Origin: Cyclobacteriaceae bacterium
Lineage (GTDB): Bacteria; Bacteroidota; Bacteroidia; Cytophagales; Cyclobacteriaceae
Assembly (NCBI GenBank): GCA_016786495.1
Contig: JAEUUJ010000051.1
Location: 124,001-188,000, forward strand
Reading direction: 5' to 3'
Length of the DNA stretch: 64,000 nt
Shown here: positions 1 to 8,081 of the stretch, in pieces
Position numbering within the stretch: the first letter of the stretch is position 1
How the letters are laid out: each line of letters opens with the position of its first letter
The notes under the pieces: model-generated
Told to the model about the DNA's origin: nothing
Seen by the model: only the letters and a program-made list of their open reading frames with translations
Database searches by the model: none
Program-made: the position numbers and the translations under genes

Positions 1-416
1 AATGCAAGCACAAGCTTCAGGCCGCTGTTGTTCCGGGTTGCGTTAATGGCCCAGTCCAGATTTTTCTGGCAATCCTCCGGAAGATGAGATGTATCACCGA
101 TGGTAATTAGTTTTACCTGATTGTCCATCAATGTTTTTATTTCCTGCTTGAGGGTATTCACCAGCAGCTCCATCAGGCCTTCAACCTCTTCCTTGGGCCT
201 GCCCCAGTTCTCGGTAGAAAACGCATAAAGCGTGAGGTATTTGATACCGATCTCGCCACAGCCCTCCGTGATGTCACGAACAGCCTGAACAGCGTTGCGG
301 TGTCCAAAAATCCGCATCGCGCCTTTCTTTTTTGCCCACCGTCCGTTGCCGTCCATGATAACGGCTATATGACGGGGCAGATTATTGAAGTCAATATGTT
401 CTTTAAAAGAAGCCAA
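1..416 (-). CDS. uppS: Isoprenyl (undecaprenyl diphosphate) synthase, 3' end cut by window
   Basis: Cis-prenyltransferase that condenses isopentenyl diphosphate units onto farnesyl diphosphate to make the C55 lipid carrier for cell wall and surface glycans. Only the first 138 residues are inside the window. The family signature MDGNGRW at residues 21-27 is visible, with D22 the expected catalytic, Mg-binding Asp, followed by GHRNAV and YAFSTENW. The start is a TTG at 416; the first ATG downstream is the Met inside the catalytic motif, so it cannot be the start. It lies 50 bp downstream of the PorG-like gene, the same neighbour order as porG-uppS in Porphyromonas gingivalis. Identification is secure; the C-terminus is missing. 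Confidence 0.95.
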   Translation of the reverse strand, partial: MASFKEHIDFNNLPRHIAVIMDGNGRWAKKKGAMRIFGHRNAVQAVRDITEGCGEIGIKYLTLYAFSTENWGRPKEEVEGLMELLVNTLKQEIKTLMDNQVKLITIGDTSHLPEDCQKNLDWAINATRNNSGLKLVLA

Positions 417-466
417 GGGCGGCAAAAATAGCGTATTTTAACGTAAAGCCGTTGATCTTAACTGCC

Positions 467-1144
467 TTATTTATAAGGATTTGTGGGGCAGGGGATGTCG
501 TAGAACGTACGGGTGAGCGTGATGCCTAAAAAGTAGTAGGTATCGGTGTCGTTTGGATTGCCATAGCGATAATTTTTCTGAGCCTGATCTTTAAAATCCG
601 ACACGTTATCGAGGTAATCAAAAAAAGTCTTCCGAACTCCGAATTCAAGCGCCACATACCAGCGCGGATTAACGATGTATTTAAAACCTCCCCCAAATGG
701 AACTGACATTTGCACATTGCTGTATTCTGCCGGCTTGGTGTCGTTCCCGGAAATGCCGAAAAGCGCCAACCCGCCGAACAGATAGGGCGTGAAACGCATG
801 GGTACTTTGCCATCTTTCCAGTTCAGGAAGTGGTATTCAATTCCCATGGATCCTTCGAGCAGGAAGATGTCGAATGAGGCGTTACGTTGTGCAGCAAAAA
901 CATCGATGGGTTTCTCGGAGGCTTCGATCTTGCCACCGGTTACACTGGCCCTGAAACTTACAATGCGGTTGATGTTTGACCGGTAAATAACCGTTGCAGC
1001 AGGGCGCGAATACGTGAAATTGTAATTCCGGACGAGGTCTCCGGTATAGTTGAATGTGCCGATGCCAAATCCAAGTTCGGACCGCTGTGCAAATGCCGTG
1101 GTGACAATGCAAAAAAGTGCGGTACCGATCAGATACCTAAGCAT
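467..1144 (-). CDS. porG: PorG-like outer membrane beta-barrel protein (DUF6089 type)
   Basis: 225 aa with a signal peptide ending around AFAQ (residues 17-20). What follows is alternating beta strands with aromatic girdle residues, ending TLTRTFYDIPCP, as in an outer membrane barrel. The position directly upstream of uppS matches P. gingivalis porG, a type IX secretion component, and the strand pattern resembles the DUF6089 family, so the symbol is by synteny plus general similarity. The ATG overlaps the TAA of the upstream paralogue by one base (TAATG), implying translational coupling. It shares an F-x-DYLD-[ND]-VS motif with that paralogue. Which of the two is the true PorG is not certain. 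Confidence 0.7.
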   Translation of the reverse strand: MLRYLIGTALFCIVTTAFAQRSELGFGIGTFNYTGDLVRNYNFTYSRPAATVIYRSNINRIVSFRASVTGGKIEASEKPIDVFAAQRNASFDIFLLEGSMGIEYHFLNWKDGKVPMRFTPYLFGGLALFGISGNDTKPAEYSNVQMSVPFGGGFKYIVNPRWYVALEFGVRKTFFDYLDNVSDFKDQAQKNYRYGNPNDTDTYYFLGITLTRTFYDIPCPTNPYK

Positions 1145-2193
1145 TATCTGAATTTAGCCCGGTGATAGTTTTTGTTAATGATGTAGGTAACACGAATAGA
1201 CGTAACCATGTAGAGATCCTTGTCGCCCGTGCCCCGCACATTTTTAGATTGCTTTTCGTCATCATTAACATGTCCAAATCCCGCTACTGTTGTAAAGCCC
1301 AGATCACCCTGGTATCCGTCATATCGGTTCGCGATAATCGCATCGACTTTGTCGCTTACACCTGGTTTTACTTCGTTAGAGCGATACGACATTGCCTGAG
1401 CAAGTTCTCCGTCCAGCGTACGCAAGTCAACATAATAACCGCTTACATCGTCCAGATAGTCGGTGAATGTGTACCGGAATCCAAATTCGCCCGCAATATC
1501 AATCACTTCAGTGATCTTAAAACGTGCTCCAATTCCGAATGGTATAGCAGCCTGTACTAATTTGTAATCTTTTCCTTCGGTTTTGAGAGGTTGGAGGTCA
1601 ACCCACTCTCCGGCATTTGAAAGCGTATTTCCGGCCAGATCGGTCGAAGGCACTTTCGCCTGCGGGTTATGGTGGAACACGGCTATCCCGGCATACACGT
1701 AAGGCGTCCAGCGTGCGCGGCTGAGATAGGTTGCATCATTTTCAAATAAGTCTACCTGTCCGACCAATGATAATTCCTGGATCCGGTTACGGAACGACAG
1801 GTTGCGTACATAACGGAACGCAGCGTCCTGGTCATTCGGGTCAGCCGATTTATTGTCAGATCCTTTGATTCCGCCAAACATAAAGCTGGCAACGAGCTGG
1901 TAGCGTGGACCGAAACGGTGAACAAAAGAACCACCAATGGCGGGTCTCGTAAACGATAAGTCGGTGCTTAATTTTTTCGCGCTGGGCGAAAGATCACCGT
2001 AATAGTTAAACGCGTTCAGCGATAACCCAACGGCATTGTAAACATTTCGTTTGAAGCTGGCTTTGTTGCCTCGGAACTTGCTAATGTTCCGGTTACTCTT
2101 CTTAATATTTCTGCGATTGATCTGACTATAAGCCTCTTGCGTAGAGACTGCCAAAAACGCCATAATCAATAACAAGAGGCCAACTTTTTTCAT
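1144..2193 (-). CDS. PorG-like outer membrane beta-barrel protein, long paralogue (DUF6089 type)
   Basis: 349 aa. A signal peptide (hydrophobic core residues 4-20, STQEAYSQ) is followed by a strongly basic stretch at about residues 26-50, rich in Arg, Lys and Asn, then a beta-barrel-like body. The motif FTDYLDDVSGYYVD matches FFDYLDNVS of the downstream gene, so the two are tandem paralogues. The C-terminal YDGYQGDLGF region and the final strand look like the DUF6089/PorG family. It is the longer, more elaborated copy and may itself carry the T9SS role. A good Bacteroidota promoter lies 31 bp upstream, inside the 3' end of nadK. Confidence 0.65.
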   Translation of the reverse strand: MKKVGLLLLIMAFLAVSTQEAYSQINRRNIKKSNRNISKFRGNKASFKRNVYNAVGLSLNAFNYYGDLSPSAKKLSTDLSFTRPAIGGSFVHRFGPRYQLVASFMFGGIKGSDNKSADPNDQDAAFRYVRNLSFRNRIQELSLVGQVDLFENDATYLSRARWTPYVYAGIAVFHHNPQAKVPSTDLAGNTLSNAGEWVDLQPLKTEGKDYKLVQAAIPFGIGARFKITEVIDIAGEFGFRYTFTDYLDDVSGYYVDLRTLDGELAQAMSYRSNEVKPGVSDKVDAIIANRYDGYQGDLGFTTVAGFGHVNDDEKQSKNVRGTGDKDLYMVTSIRVTYIINKNYHRAKFR

Positions 2194-2223
2194 TTTGATA
2201 AGTGTTTCAAAATCAACGGACTA

Positions 2224-2257
2224 CAAATTTAATAAAAAATCAATTCCTTACATCCAA
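2224..2257 (-). promoter_or_regulatory. Candidate promoter for the porG-like pair and uppS
   Basis: On the minus strand a -33 TTG (2257-2255), a 23-base spacer and a perfect -7 element TAAATTTG (2231-2224) fit the Bacteroidota TTG-N17-23-TAnnTTTG form. The ATG at 2193 is 31 bases downstream. The -33 part lies within the last codons of nadK, so the porG-uppS segment could be transcribed separately from the upstream operon. Confidence 0.55.
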
Positions 2258-3115
2258 CCCCCAATTAAGCTTTTGGCGCAGGGTCTTAAAATAATGCTGC
2301 CCTTCGAGCGCTATCAGGTTGGCTTTAAAATCCTCCTTGACCACTTTGAGCCTTACCGACTCGTCTACCACGGCAATTCTTGAATCGAGCGAAATCAGGA
2401 ATTTTTTATTCCGTCCTTCGACCTCAAACGACAGTTCTGCGTCATCGGAAACAATAATCGGCCTTACGGTAAGGTTGTGGGGGCTAACAGGGGTGAGAAT
2501 GAAATTGCCGGATTCAGGGAAAACCAGCGGTCCACCGCAGCTTAGCGAGTAACCTGTAGAGCCAGTGGGGGTGGATACGATCAGGCCGTCTGCCCAATAT
2601 GAATTCAGGAATTCCCCGTCAATGTAGGTATGAACCGTGATCATAGACGAGGAGTCTTTTTTGACAATCGTGAAGTCGTTTAAAGCGAAATTGAGCTTGC
2701 CAAACAGCTTTTTGTTCGATTCCAGCCTTAAAAGCGTCCGACTGTCGAGCTTAAATGCGCCTTGCAGCACTTTTGTAAGCGCTGATTCTACATCTTCTTT
2801 GCTGATTGTTGCCAGGAAGCCCAGCCGGCCGGTATTTATGCCCAAAATCGGGGTTTGGCGGTCGCGGATGTGGGTGACCGACTCCAGCAAAGTTCCGTCT
2901 CCACCCAGGCTCAAAAAAATGTCGAGCTTTTTAAGATCAGCCCCATCCTTATAGATTTTTCGTTTGAAGGACTTAAAAACGGAGGGTTTCAGGCACTTTT
3001 CAAATGCAGCCGAAACATGGAGTTCGGCTTTGTGCGCACTCAGAATCTGGAAAATTCGCTCAATCAGCGGAGTTAGTTGCCGGTTAAACTCTTTTCCGTG
3101 AACTCCTATTTTCAT
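2240..3115 (-). CDS. nadK: NAD kinase
   Basis: Phosphorylates NAD to NADP using ATP or polyphosphate in the cytosol. 291 aa, normal length for the family. Visible motifs are GGDGT at 71-75 (catalytic Asp), NTGRLGFL at 94-101 and the glycine-rich TPTGSTGYS loop at 182-190, which is diagnostic. Preceded by the CBS-domain gene at 86 bp and followed at 46 bp by the porG-like pair. The CBS-nadK-porG-uppS order is a familiar Bacteroidota arrangement. Confidence 0.96.
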   Translation of the reverse strand: MKIGVHGKEFNRQLTPLIERIFQILSAHKAELHVSAAFEKCLKPSVFKSFKRKIYKDGADLKKLDIFLSLGGDGTLLESVTHIRDRQTPILGINTGRLGFLATISKEDVESALTKVLQGAFKLDSRTLLRLESNKKLFGKLNFALNDFTIVKKDSSSMITVHTYIDGEFLNSYWADGLIVSTPTGSTGYSLSCGGPLVFPESGNFILTPVSPHNLTVRPIIVSDDAELSFEVEGRNKKFLISLDSRIAVVDESVRLKVVKEDFKANLIALEGQHYFKTLRQKLNWGLDVRN

Positions 3116-3200
3116 TCGCGCTTCGGATTTAAAATCAAGGCAATTAAGGCCTAATCTTAAAGTTAAGCACGTTACGCGAGAAACCGAAAATATTTAATGA

Positions 3201-3866
3201 TCAGATGTCGAGATAGCGCAGCAACATGTCGATGCGTTCCTTGTCGGAACCATTTGATGGAACCTCCTGGTATCGGCCGATTACTTTGTAATTGAATCGT
3301 TCGAGTGTTGCCACAATGCGTGTAAGATCGAGCTGATCCAGTTTGAGTGTAAGCCTGATCTTGCCCGGGTCGAGCGGATCTTCTTTCACGAGGCTGCTGA
3401 GTACGCGCGTGCGATTCTCTTCAATCAAGCGGCTGATTTCTGCGAGGGAGTAATCGTTATGGTTCATCGACAGCACCAGAATGCCCCCCGGAGTTTGCAC
3501 GGCTGCTGTTTGTGCAAACGAACTGAGCGTATCCTGCATGGTGATTACACCATTATAAATTTCATCTTCCGTGAGCACCGCCACCATCTGCAGTTTGTTG
3601 TCGGCTGCCACCTTCAGGATGTCGTAGAAGTGTGAATTCATGTGAACGTAACACATGCGGCCGATCAGGTCGAAATCTTTCAACCGTTTCTCAACATCGT
3701 TTCCTTCGAGAATAATTTCTTCCGAGATAAAGCCGAGCAGTTTCCCGTTTTCCACCACCGGCATTTGATTACACCGGAATTCCTCCATCCACACAATCGC
3801 CTTATGCGCATCGTCTGTCGCCTTCAGGGGTGGAATCATGTGGTTTATCAGGTCTTCTGCTATCAC
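3201..3866 (-). CDS. CBS-domain protein with ACT-like C-terminus
   Basis: 221 aa, soluble. Residues about 10-130 form a CBS pair that would bind an adenine nucleotide: the IPPLKATDDAHKAI, QMPVVENGKLLGFIS and AADNKLQMVAVLTEDEIYNGVITMQD segments are typical CBS strands and turns. Residues about 147-210 (GGILVLSMNHNDYSLAEISRLI and on) look like an ACT-type ligand-binding fold. There is no catalytic domain, so it is probably a regulatory protein. It sits 12 bp downstream of the hydrolase and just upstream of nadK, which makes an energy or NAD(P)-sensing role attractive, but that is inference. Confidence 0.8.
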   Translation of the reverse strand: MIAEDLINHMIPPLKATDDAHKAIVWMEEFRCNQMPVVENGKLLGFISEEIILEGNDVEKRLKDFDLIGRMCYVHMNSHFYDILKVAADNKLQMVAVLTEDEIYNGVITMQDTLSSFAQTAAVQTPGGILVLSMNHNDYSLAEISRLIEENRTRVLSSLVKEDPLDPGKIRLTLKLDQLDLTRIVATLERFNYKVIGRYQEVPSNGSDKERIDMLLRYLDI

Positions 3867-3878
3867 GGTCAGTCTTTG

Positions 3879-4643
3879 TTACTTAATACTTTGCGCGGCC
3901 AAAAAGTTTTCAACCAGCGCATTAAATTTTTCAGGGTGCTCCATCATGGGCGCATGGCAGCATTTATCCAGGAACCGCAACGTAGAGTTGGGTATCAGCC
4001 GGTTGAATTCATGCGCAACAGCCGGAGGCGTAATGGTATCGTTCAAACCCCATACCAAAAGCGTTGGTGCCTTGATGTTCGGGATGTCGTTCGCCATGTT
4101 GTGCCGCTGTGCCGATTTTGCAATGGCCACAATTCGCAGGCATTTTGGAATGCTGTTGGTGGTTTCAAAAACTTCGTCAACCAGTTCTTTCGTGGCAACA
4201 GCGGGATCGTAGAACGTATAGGCCACGCGCTCCTTTATATACTCGTAGTTACCGCGTTTGGGATACGAACCGCCCATACCATCTTCGAACAAACCGGAAC
4301 TTCCCGTGAGAATGAGTTTTTTAACCTTATCCGGATTCTTGAGCGTATATACCAGTGCAATGTGACCACCCAAACTGTTGCCCATGATCATCATGTTGTC
4401 GAGCTTTTTCATGGCCACAAATTCTTCCAGGAACTTACGAAGACCTTCAAGCCCGGCTTCCTTGATGGGCATTTCATAAATCGGAAGCATCGGAATGATT
4501 ACGCGGTAATTTTTAGAGAAGCGATTTACAACACCTTCCCAATTGCTGAGTGCGCCAAATAAACCATGCAATAGCAACACCACTTCGCCCTGCCCTTCGT
4601 CAATAAATTTAAATCCGGCCTCTTCTTTAACGATTAATGCCAT
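3879..4643 (-). CDS. Alpha/beta hydrolase
   Basis: 254 aa, no signal peptide, so cytosolic. The oxyanion motif LHGLFG is at residues 25-30, the nucleophile elbow GNSLGG has Ser at 90, an acid lies in WGLNDTITPP, and the catalytic His is in CCHAPMMEHPEKF near the end. This is a complete Ser-Asp-His hydrolase of the MhpC/pimeloyl-esterase type; the substrate cannot be read from sequence. Probably co-transcribed with the CBS gene 12 bp downstream. A second, separate hydrolase of the same superfamily lies at 30074-30847. Confidence 0.88.
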   Translation of the reverse strand: MALIVKEEAGFKFIDEGQGEVVLLLHGLFGALSNWEGVVNRFSKNYRVIIPMLPIYEMPIKEAGLEGLRKFLEEFVAMKKLDNMMIMGNSLGGHIALVYTLKNPDKVKKLILTGSSGLFEDGMGGSYPKRGNYEYIKERVAYTFYDPAVATKELVDEVFETTNSIPKCLRIVAIAKSAQRHNMANDIPNIKAPTLLVWGLNDTITPPAVAHEFNRLIPNSTLRFLDKCCHAPMMEHPEKFNALVENFLAAQSIK

Positions 4644-4710
4644 AATGGTAGGATTTGCATCCGATAAGTAAGGAAAAAAAACTCAAACAAAGGCTCCCGC
4701 AAAAAAGTTT

Positions 4711-5220
4711 TCAGGAACCTTGTCCGAAAAGATCACTGAAAACCGGGAAAATTTCGCCAATCCATGACGTGACCGCAGGTGCAAGTTGTGCAACTGTCGG
4801 GTAGAGCCATGCATCTTCCGTAAAGGATGCCGGGGCGAAAACATTTAATGAAGTAAAGAGCCAAATCAACACGCTTGCCATGAAGGCAGCTTTGAAAATT
4901 CCGAGGATGGCGCCAAACAGTTTATCGGCACTGCCGAGCACCGTTTTTTCGAGGGAAGTTTTAAACGCTTTTCCGAGAAGGGTAACACCAACCACGACAA
5001 TCAGAAACACAACCGTGAATGCTACGTAAGGAAGCACCTTGTCGTTGATGTCATAGTGTTCATCAAGCATGAGCATTGCAGCGCCCATGAGTTTGAAACC
5101 GGCCAGCACCCCCAGGATGATACCAAGAAGCGTAAACAATTCGGATAGAAAGCCCTTTTTGTATCCTGCAACAGCACCGATCACCAGGATAATAATGAGA
5201 ACGATGTCGATCTTACTCAA
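4711..5220 (-). CDS. cvpA: CvpA family membrane protein
   Basis: 169 aa with four hydrophobic segments (about 5-22, 28-50, 65-85 and 100-122), the CvpA/colicin V production topology. The N-terminal pattern, acidic residue then GAVAGYKKGFLSELF, is typical. The start is TTG at 5220, overlapping the TGA of yqeY as TTGA, so translation is probably coupled. CvpA proteins are linked to envelope homeostasis and biofilm; the molecular role is unknown. Confidence 0.85.
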   Translation of the reverse strand: MSKIDIVLIIILVIGAVAGYKKGFLSELFTLLGIILGVLAGFKLMGAAMLMLDEHYDINDKVLPYVAFTVVFLIVVVGVTLLGKAFKTSLEKTVLGSADKLFGAILGIFKAAFMASVLIWLFTSLNVFAPASFTEDAWLYPTVAQLAPAVTSWIGEIFPVFSDLFGQGS

Positions 5221-5669
5221 GACGCTAACAGTTTTTTAACGGTGTCGGAAATCGCCTTGCCTTCGGCCAGGCCCGCCAATTTTTTCGTTGCCGTTCCCAT
5301 TACTTTGCCTACATCCTGCGGACCCTTCGCACCCACCTCAGCAATAATCTTTTTTAACTCCGCTTCCAGTTCTTCTGCGGAAAGCTGTTTGGGAAGATAC
5401 CGGCTGATCACATTTAACTGAAACAATTCCTTCTCGGCCAGGTCAGCACGGTTTTGTTGTTGAAAGATATCGGCCGATTCTTTCCGTTGCTTGGCAGCCT
5501 TCATCAGAAGTTTGCTTTCCGTGTCGGAGGTTATCTCGGCAGAAACACCCTTTTCTGTTTCGGCCAGCAGAATCATGGATTTAATACTGCGCAGTGCGTC
5601 CAGCTCTTCTTTGTTCTTGGCCAGCATGGCAGCTTTAATATCGGCATCAATTTTTTGTTTCAGGCTCAT
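5217..5669 (-). CDS. yqeY: YqeY (GatB/YqeY domain) protein
   Basis: 150 aa from the ATG at 5669 (MSLKQKIDADIKAAMLAKN). The open frame extends further upstream, but that part would run across the divergent pdxJ promoter and has no family similarity. Motifs LDALRSIKSMI and MKAAKQRKESADIF followed by the PKQLSAEELE and GKVMG segments are the standalone YqeY fold, related to the tRNA-binding tail of GatB. The stop overlaps the cvpA start. The function of YqeY is not settled; a tRNA or amidotransferase link is presumed from the domain. Confidence 0.92.
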   Translation of the reverse strand: MSLKQKIDADIKAAMLAKNKEELDALRSIKSMILLAETEKGVSAEITSDTESKLLMKAAKQRKESADIFQQQNRADLAEKELFQLNVISRYLPKQLSAEELEAELKKIIAEVGAKGPQDVGKVMGTATKKLAGLAEGKAISDTVKKLLAS

Positions 5670-5681
5670 GACAAAATGAAT

Positions 5682-5709
5682 TTGTTTGTGCGTGGATTCC
5701 GTAAGTTTG
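5682..5709 (+). promoter_or_regulatory. pdxJ promoter
   Basis: TTG (5682-5684), a 17-base spacer and TAAGTTTG (5702-5709) match the Bacteroidota consensus. The GTG start of pdxJ lies 22 bases downstream at 5731. The promoter sits in the 61-bp divergent gap between yqeY and pdxJ and argues for GTG 5731 over the upstream in-frame starts. Confidence 0.6.
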
Positions 5710-5730
5710 AACTGCGAAATTAATAAAACG

Positions 5731-6447
5731 GTGACACGGCTATCGGTAAATATTAATAAAATTGCCACGCTGCGCAATGCACGCGCAGGAAATAACCCGG
5801 ATGTAGTTAAAGTTGCCATCGACTGTGAGCGATTTGGCGCGCAGGGCATTACGGTTCATCCCAGGCCTGACGAACGCCATATCCGCTACCGCGATGTTAT
5901 TTTACTCAAGGATGTTGTAACGACCGAGTTTAACATTGAGGGTTATCCGGACGACCGGTTTATGCAACTGATCCGCGAAGCGAAACCAGTACAAGCCACC
6001 CTGGTACCTGACAAGCCAGACGCGATCACGTCAAATGCCGGATGGGATACACTCACGCACGCTGTTTTTTTAAAAGAGATTATTCAGGAACTGAAGAAGT
6101 TAAACGTTCGCGTTTCCTTGTTTGTCGATCCCGTAGAAGCCATGGCAGAAGGGGCTGCGAAAATCGGAGCCGACCGAATTGAACTTTACACCGAGCCTTA
6201 CGCGAGCCACTACCATAAAAATCGCGAGGCAGCCGTGCAGCCGTACGTCAACACCGCTCAGGCAGCTAAAGCAAACGGCCTGGGTATTAATGCCGGGCAC
6301 GATCTCGACCTGCACAATTTGAAATTTCTCAAACAATCCATTCCTGATCTGGAAGAAGTTTCCATCGGTCATGCGCTGATTGCAGATGCCTTATATTATG
6401 GACTGGAGAATACGATTCAGCTGTATCTGCGACAACTTAAGAGTTAA
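5731..6447 (+). CDS. pdxJ: Pyridoxine 5'-phosphate synthase
   Basis: Condenses 3-amino-2-oxopropyl phosphate with deoxyxylulose 5-phosphate to give pyridoxine 5'-phosphate, the ring-closing step of the DXP-dependent vitamin B6 route. 238 aa from GTG 5731 ([19 protein letters not shown]), the normal family length. The [14 protein letters not shown] loop, the EGYPDDRF segment, SLFVDP, the IELYTEPYA region and the C-terminal [11 protein letters not shown] and [11 protein letters not shown] motifs are characteristic of the PdxJ TIM barrel. An upstream in-frame ATG at 5686 was rejected because it lies in the promoter. Confidence 0.96.
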   Translation: MTRLSVNINKIATLRNARAGNNPDVVKVAIDCERFGAQGITVHPRPDERHIRYRDVILLKDVVTTEFNIEGYPDDRFMQLIREAKPVQATLVPDKPDAITSNAGWDTLTHAVFLKEIIQELKKLNVRVSLFVDPVEAMAEGAAKIGADRIELYTEPYASHYHKNREAAVQPYVNTAQAAKANGLGINAGHDLDLHNLKFLKQSIPDLEEVSIGHALIADALYYGLENTIQLYLRQLKS

Positions 6448-6487
6448 CTAAAACACCTATCTTTCGTAATCTAAAACCCAGCCGATT

Positions 6488-7138
6488 ATGAATCTTCGTT
6501 CGAAATTTTCGGAAAATGATCTGAATCGGATCAAGGCAGCCGTTTATGAAGCTGAAAGCAAAATTTCCGGAGAGATTGTTCCGGTGATTGTTGGTAAAAG
6601 CGGACACTATACCATCGCGAACTACAAGGCCAGCCTGTTTGCCGGAGCGTTGGCATTTCTGTTGATCATCATTTTCGACCGGTACGTTCCTGCGTTTGCG
6701 ATCTATGATCCGCTGCTGATATTTTTTACCGTATTGTTAGCCGGCGGACTGGGCGCACTGGCAGCGAACTTTATTGATCCCCTGAAAAGACTCCTCATTG
6801 AGCAGAAGCATAAAGATCATGCAACCCGTCAGCGGGCCGAGAATGCATTTCTGGAAGAAGAAGTTTTCAATACCCGGCAACGAACCGGTATTATGATCTT
6901 CGTCTCATTCTTTGAGCATGAAGTGATTGTAATGGCCGACACCGGAATCAGCAAAGTAGTCGAGCAGAAAGAGTGGGATAAAATTGTCATCCACCTGACC
7001 GATCATATCCGCAGGGATAAAGTTGTTGAAGGCCTTGAAGGAGCATTAAAGCGCTGCGGAGAAATACTTCTTGAAAAAGGATTTCATAAAACACCGGACG
7101 ATATCAATGAACTGCGTGACGACCTCAGGATTAACTAA
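6488..7138 (+). CDS. TPM-domain membrane protein
   Basis: 216 aa. The N-terminal NDLNRIKAAVYEAESKISGEIVPVIV is the start of a TPM (DUF477) domain. Two transmembrane segments at about 50-67 and 75-97 split it, and the domain resumes with RTGIMIFVSFFEHEVIVMADTGI. TPM proteins act near membranes, for instance with LemA or in photosystem repair; no enzymatic activity is assured. It is 7 bp ahead of a second TPM gene, so the two form an operon. The usual LemA partner is absent here and found instead at 45771. Confidence 0.85.
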   Translation: MNLRSKFSENDLNRIKAAVYEAESKISGEIVPVIVGKSGHYTIANYKASLFAGALAFLLIIIFDRYVPAFAIYDPLLIFFTVLLAGGLGALAANFIDPLKRLLIEQKHKDHATRQRAENAFLEEEVFNTRQRTGIMIFVSFFEHEVIVMADTGISKVVEQKEWDKIVIHLTDHIRRDKVVEGLEGALKRCGEILLEKGFHKTPDDINELRDDLRIN

Positions 7139-7145
7139 TCACACC

Positions 7146-8075
7146 ATGCGCCCGGCTGTTTTTCGCAAATCACTTTTGTTTCTATTTTTTTGCATTGCCT
7201 CAGCTTCTGTATTTGCACAGTTAGAGGTTCCGCCACTTGCGGGTAAACGGGTGCATGATGAAGCCGGGGTGTTGTCGGGCCAAACCGTGCAGAACCTGGA
7301 GTATCAACTAAAACTCCATCAGGACTCCACCGGAAATCAAATTGCCATTTTGATTGTGCCCTCACTGAAGGGAGAATCGCTCGAAGAATATTCGTTGCAT
7401 GTAGCGCATGACGTGTGGAAGCTGGGTGCAGAAAAAAATGATAACGGAGTTCTACTGCTTGTTGCCATCGAGGACCGTAAAATGCGTATCGAGGTTGGTC
7501 AGGGATTGGAAGGGGTACTGACGGATGCGCTGTGCAGTCAGATTATCCGGAATGAAATGGCGCCTGAATTCAGGCGTGGCGATTATGATGCAGGCGTTCT
7601 CCTCGCTACCAATGCCATCGTTCAGGCGATAGCCGGAGAATATACCGCTGAACAAACCGTGGGCGAGAATTCGGAGATGAGTGTTTCCGAACGAATTTTT
7701 ACCGGCCTCTTCATCTTCGGTATTCTGGGTGTGTTCACATTAGGCGGCCTGCGTACGAAAGGTGCGGGAAGCTGGGTATTGTATGCGTTTCTCACTCCTT
7801 TTTATGCACTGTTCCCGCACGTTGCTGTGGGTTCACAGGCGGGCATCGGAATTTTAATTGGCTATTTGGTTGGCTACCCGATTCTACGATCCATTTTTAA
7901 GCGCAATGGCTGGCAGGACGAATCTTCAAATAACAACCGCGGAAGTGGTGGTGGCTGGTCGTCCGGATCCGGTTGGTTCAGTTCAGGCGGTGGCAGCAGC
8001 TGGGGCGGTGGAGGCGGAGGCTTCTCCGGAGGTGGTGGTAGCTTTGGCGGTGGCGGAAGCAGCGGCAGCTGGTAG
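7146..8075 (+). CDS. Secreted or membrane-anchored TPM-domain protein with Gly/Ser-rich tail
   Basis: 309 aa from ATG 7146 (MRPAVFRKSLLFLFFCIASASVFAQ is a clear signal peptide, which decides the start). A TPM domain fills about residues 30-170: RVHDEAGVLSGQTVQNLE, QIAILIVPSL, NDNGVLLLVAIEDRKMRIEVGQGLEG. Two transmembrane segments follow at about 180-235, and the last 40 residues are a Gly/Ser/Trp-rich low-complexity tail. This is the YgcG/TPM architecture usually paired with LemA. Probably co-transcribed with the TPM gene before it and the small gene 6 bp after it. Confidence 0.88.
   Translation: MRPAVFRKSLLFLFFCIASASVFAQLEVPPLAGKRVHDEAGVLSGQTVQNLEYQLKLHQDSTGNQIAILIVPSLKGESLEEYSLHVAHDVWKLGAEKNDNGVLLLVAIEDRKMRIEVGQGLEGVLTDALCSQIIRNEMAPEFRRGDYDAGVLLATNAIVQAIAGEYTAEQTVGENSEMSVSERIFTGLFIFGILGVFTLGGLRTKGAGSWVLYAFLTPFYALFPHVAVGSQAGIGILIGYLVGYPILRSIFKRNGWQDESSNNNRGSGGGWSSGSGWFSSGGGSSWGGGGGGFSGGGGSFGGGGSSGSW
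7945..8073 (+). repeat. Gly-rich low-complexity coding repeat
   Basis: Degenerate GGTGGT/GGCGGA-type triplets encode the Gly/Ser-rich tail of the second TPM protein. Such tails are common in this family, and the repeat may vary in length between strains. Confidence 0.6.
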
Positions 8076-8081
8076 TTACCG

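Noticed and set aside
3642-4562. 306-codon plus-strand open frame
   Set aside because: Antisense to the well-supported hydrolase and CBS genes, with no family similarity; a shadow frame.
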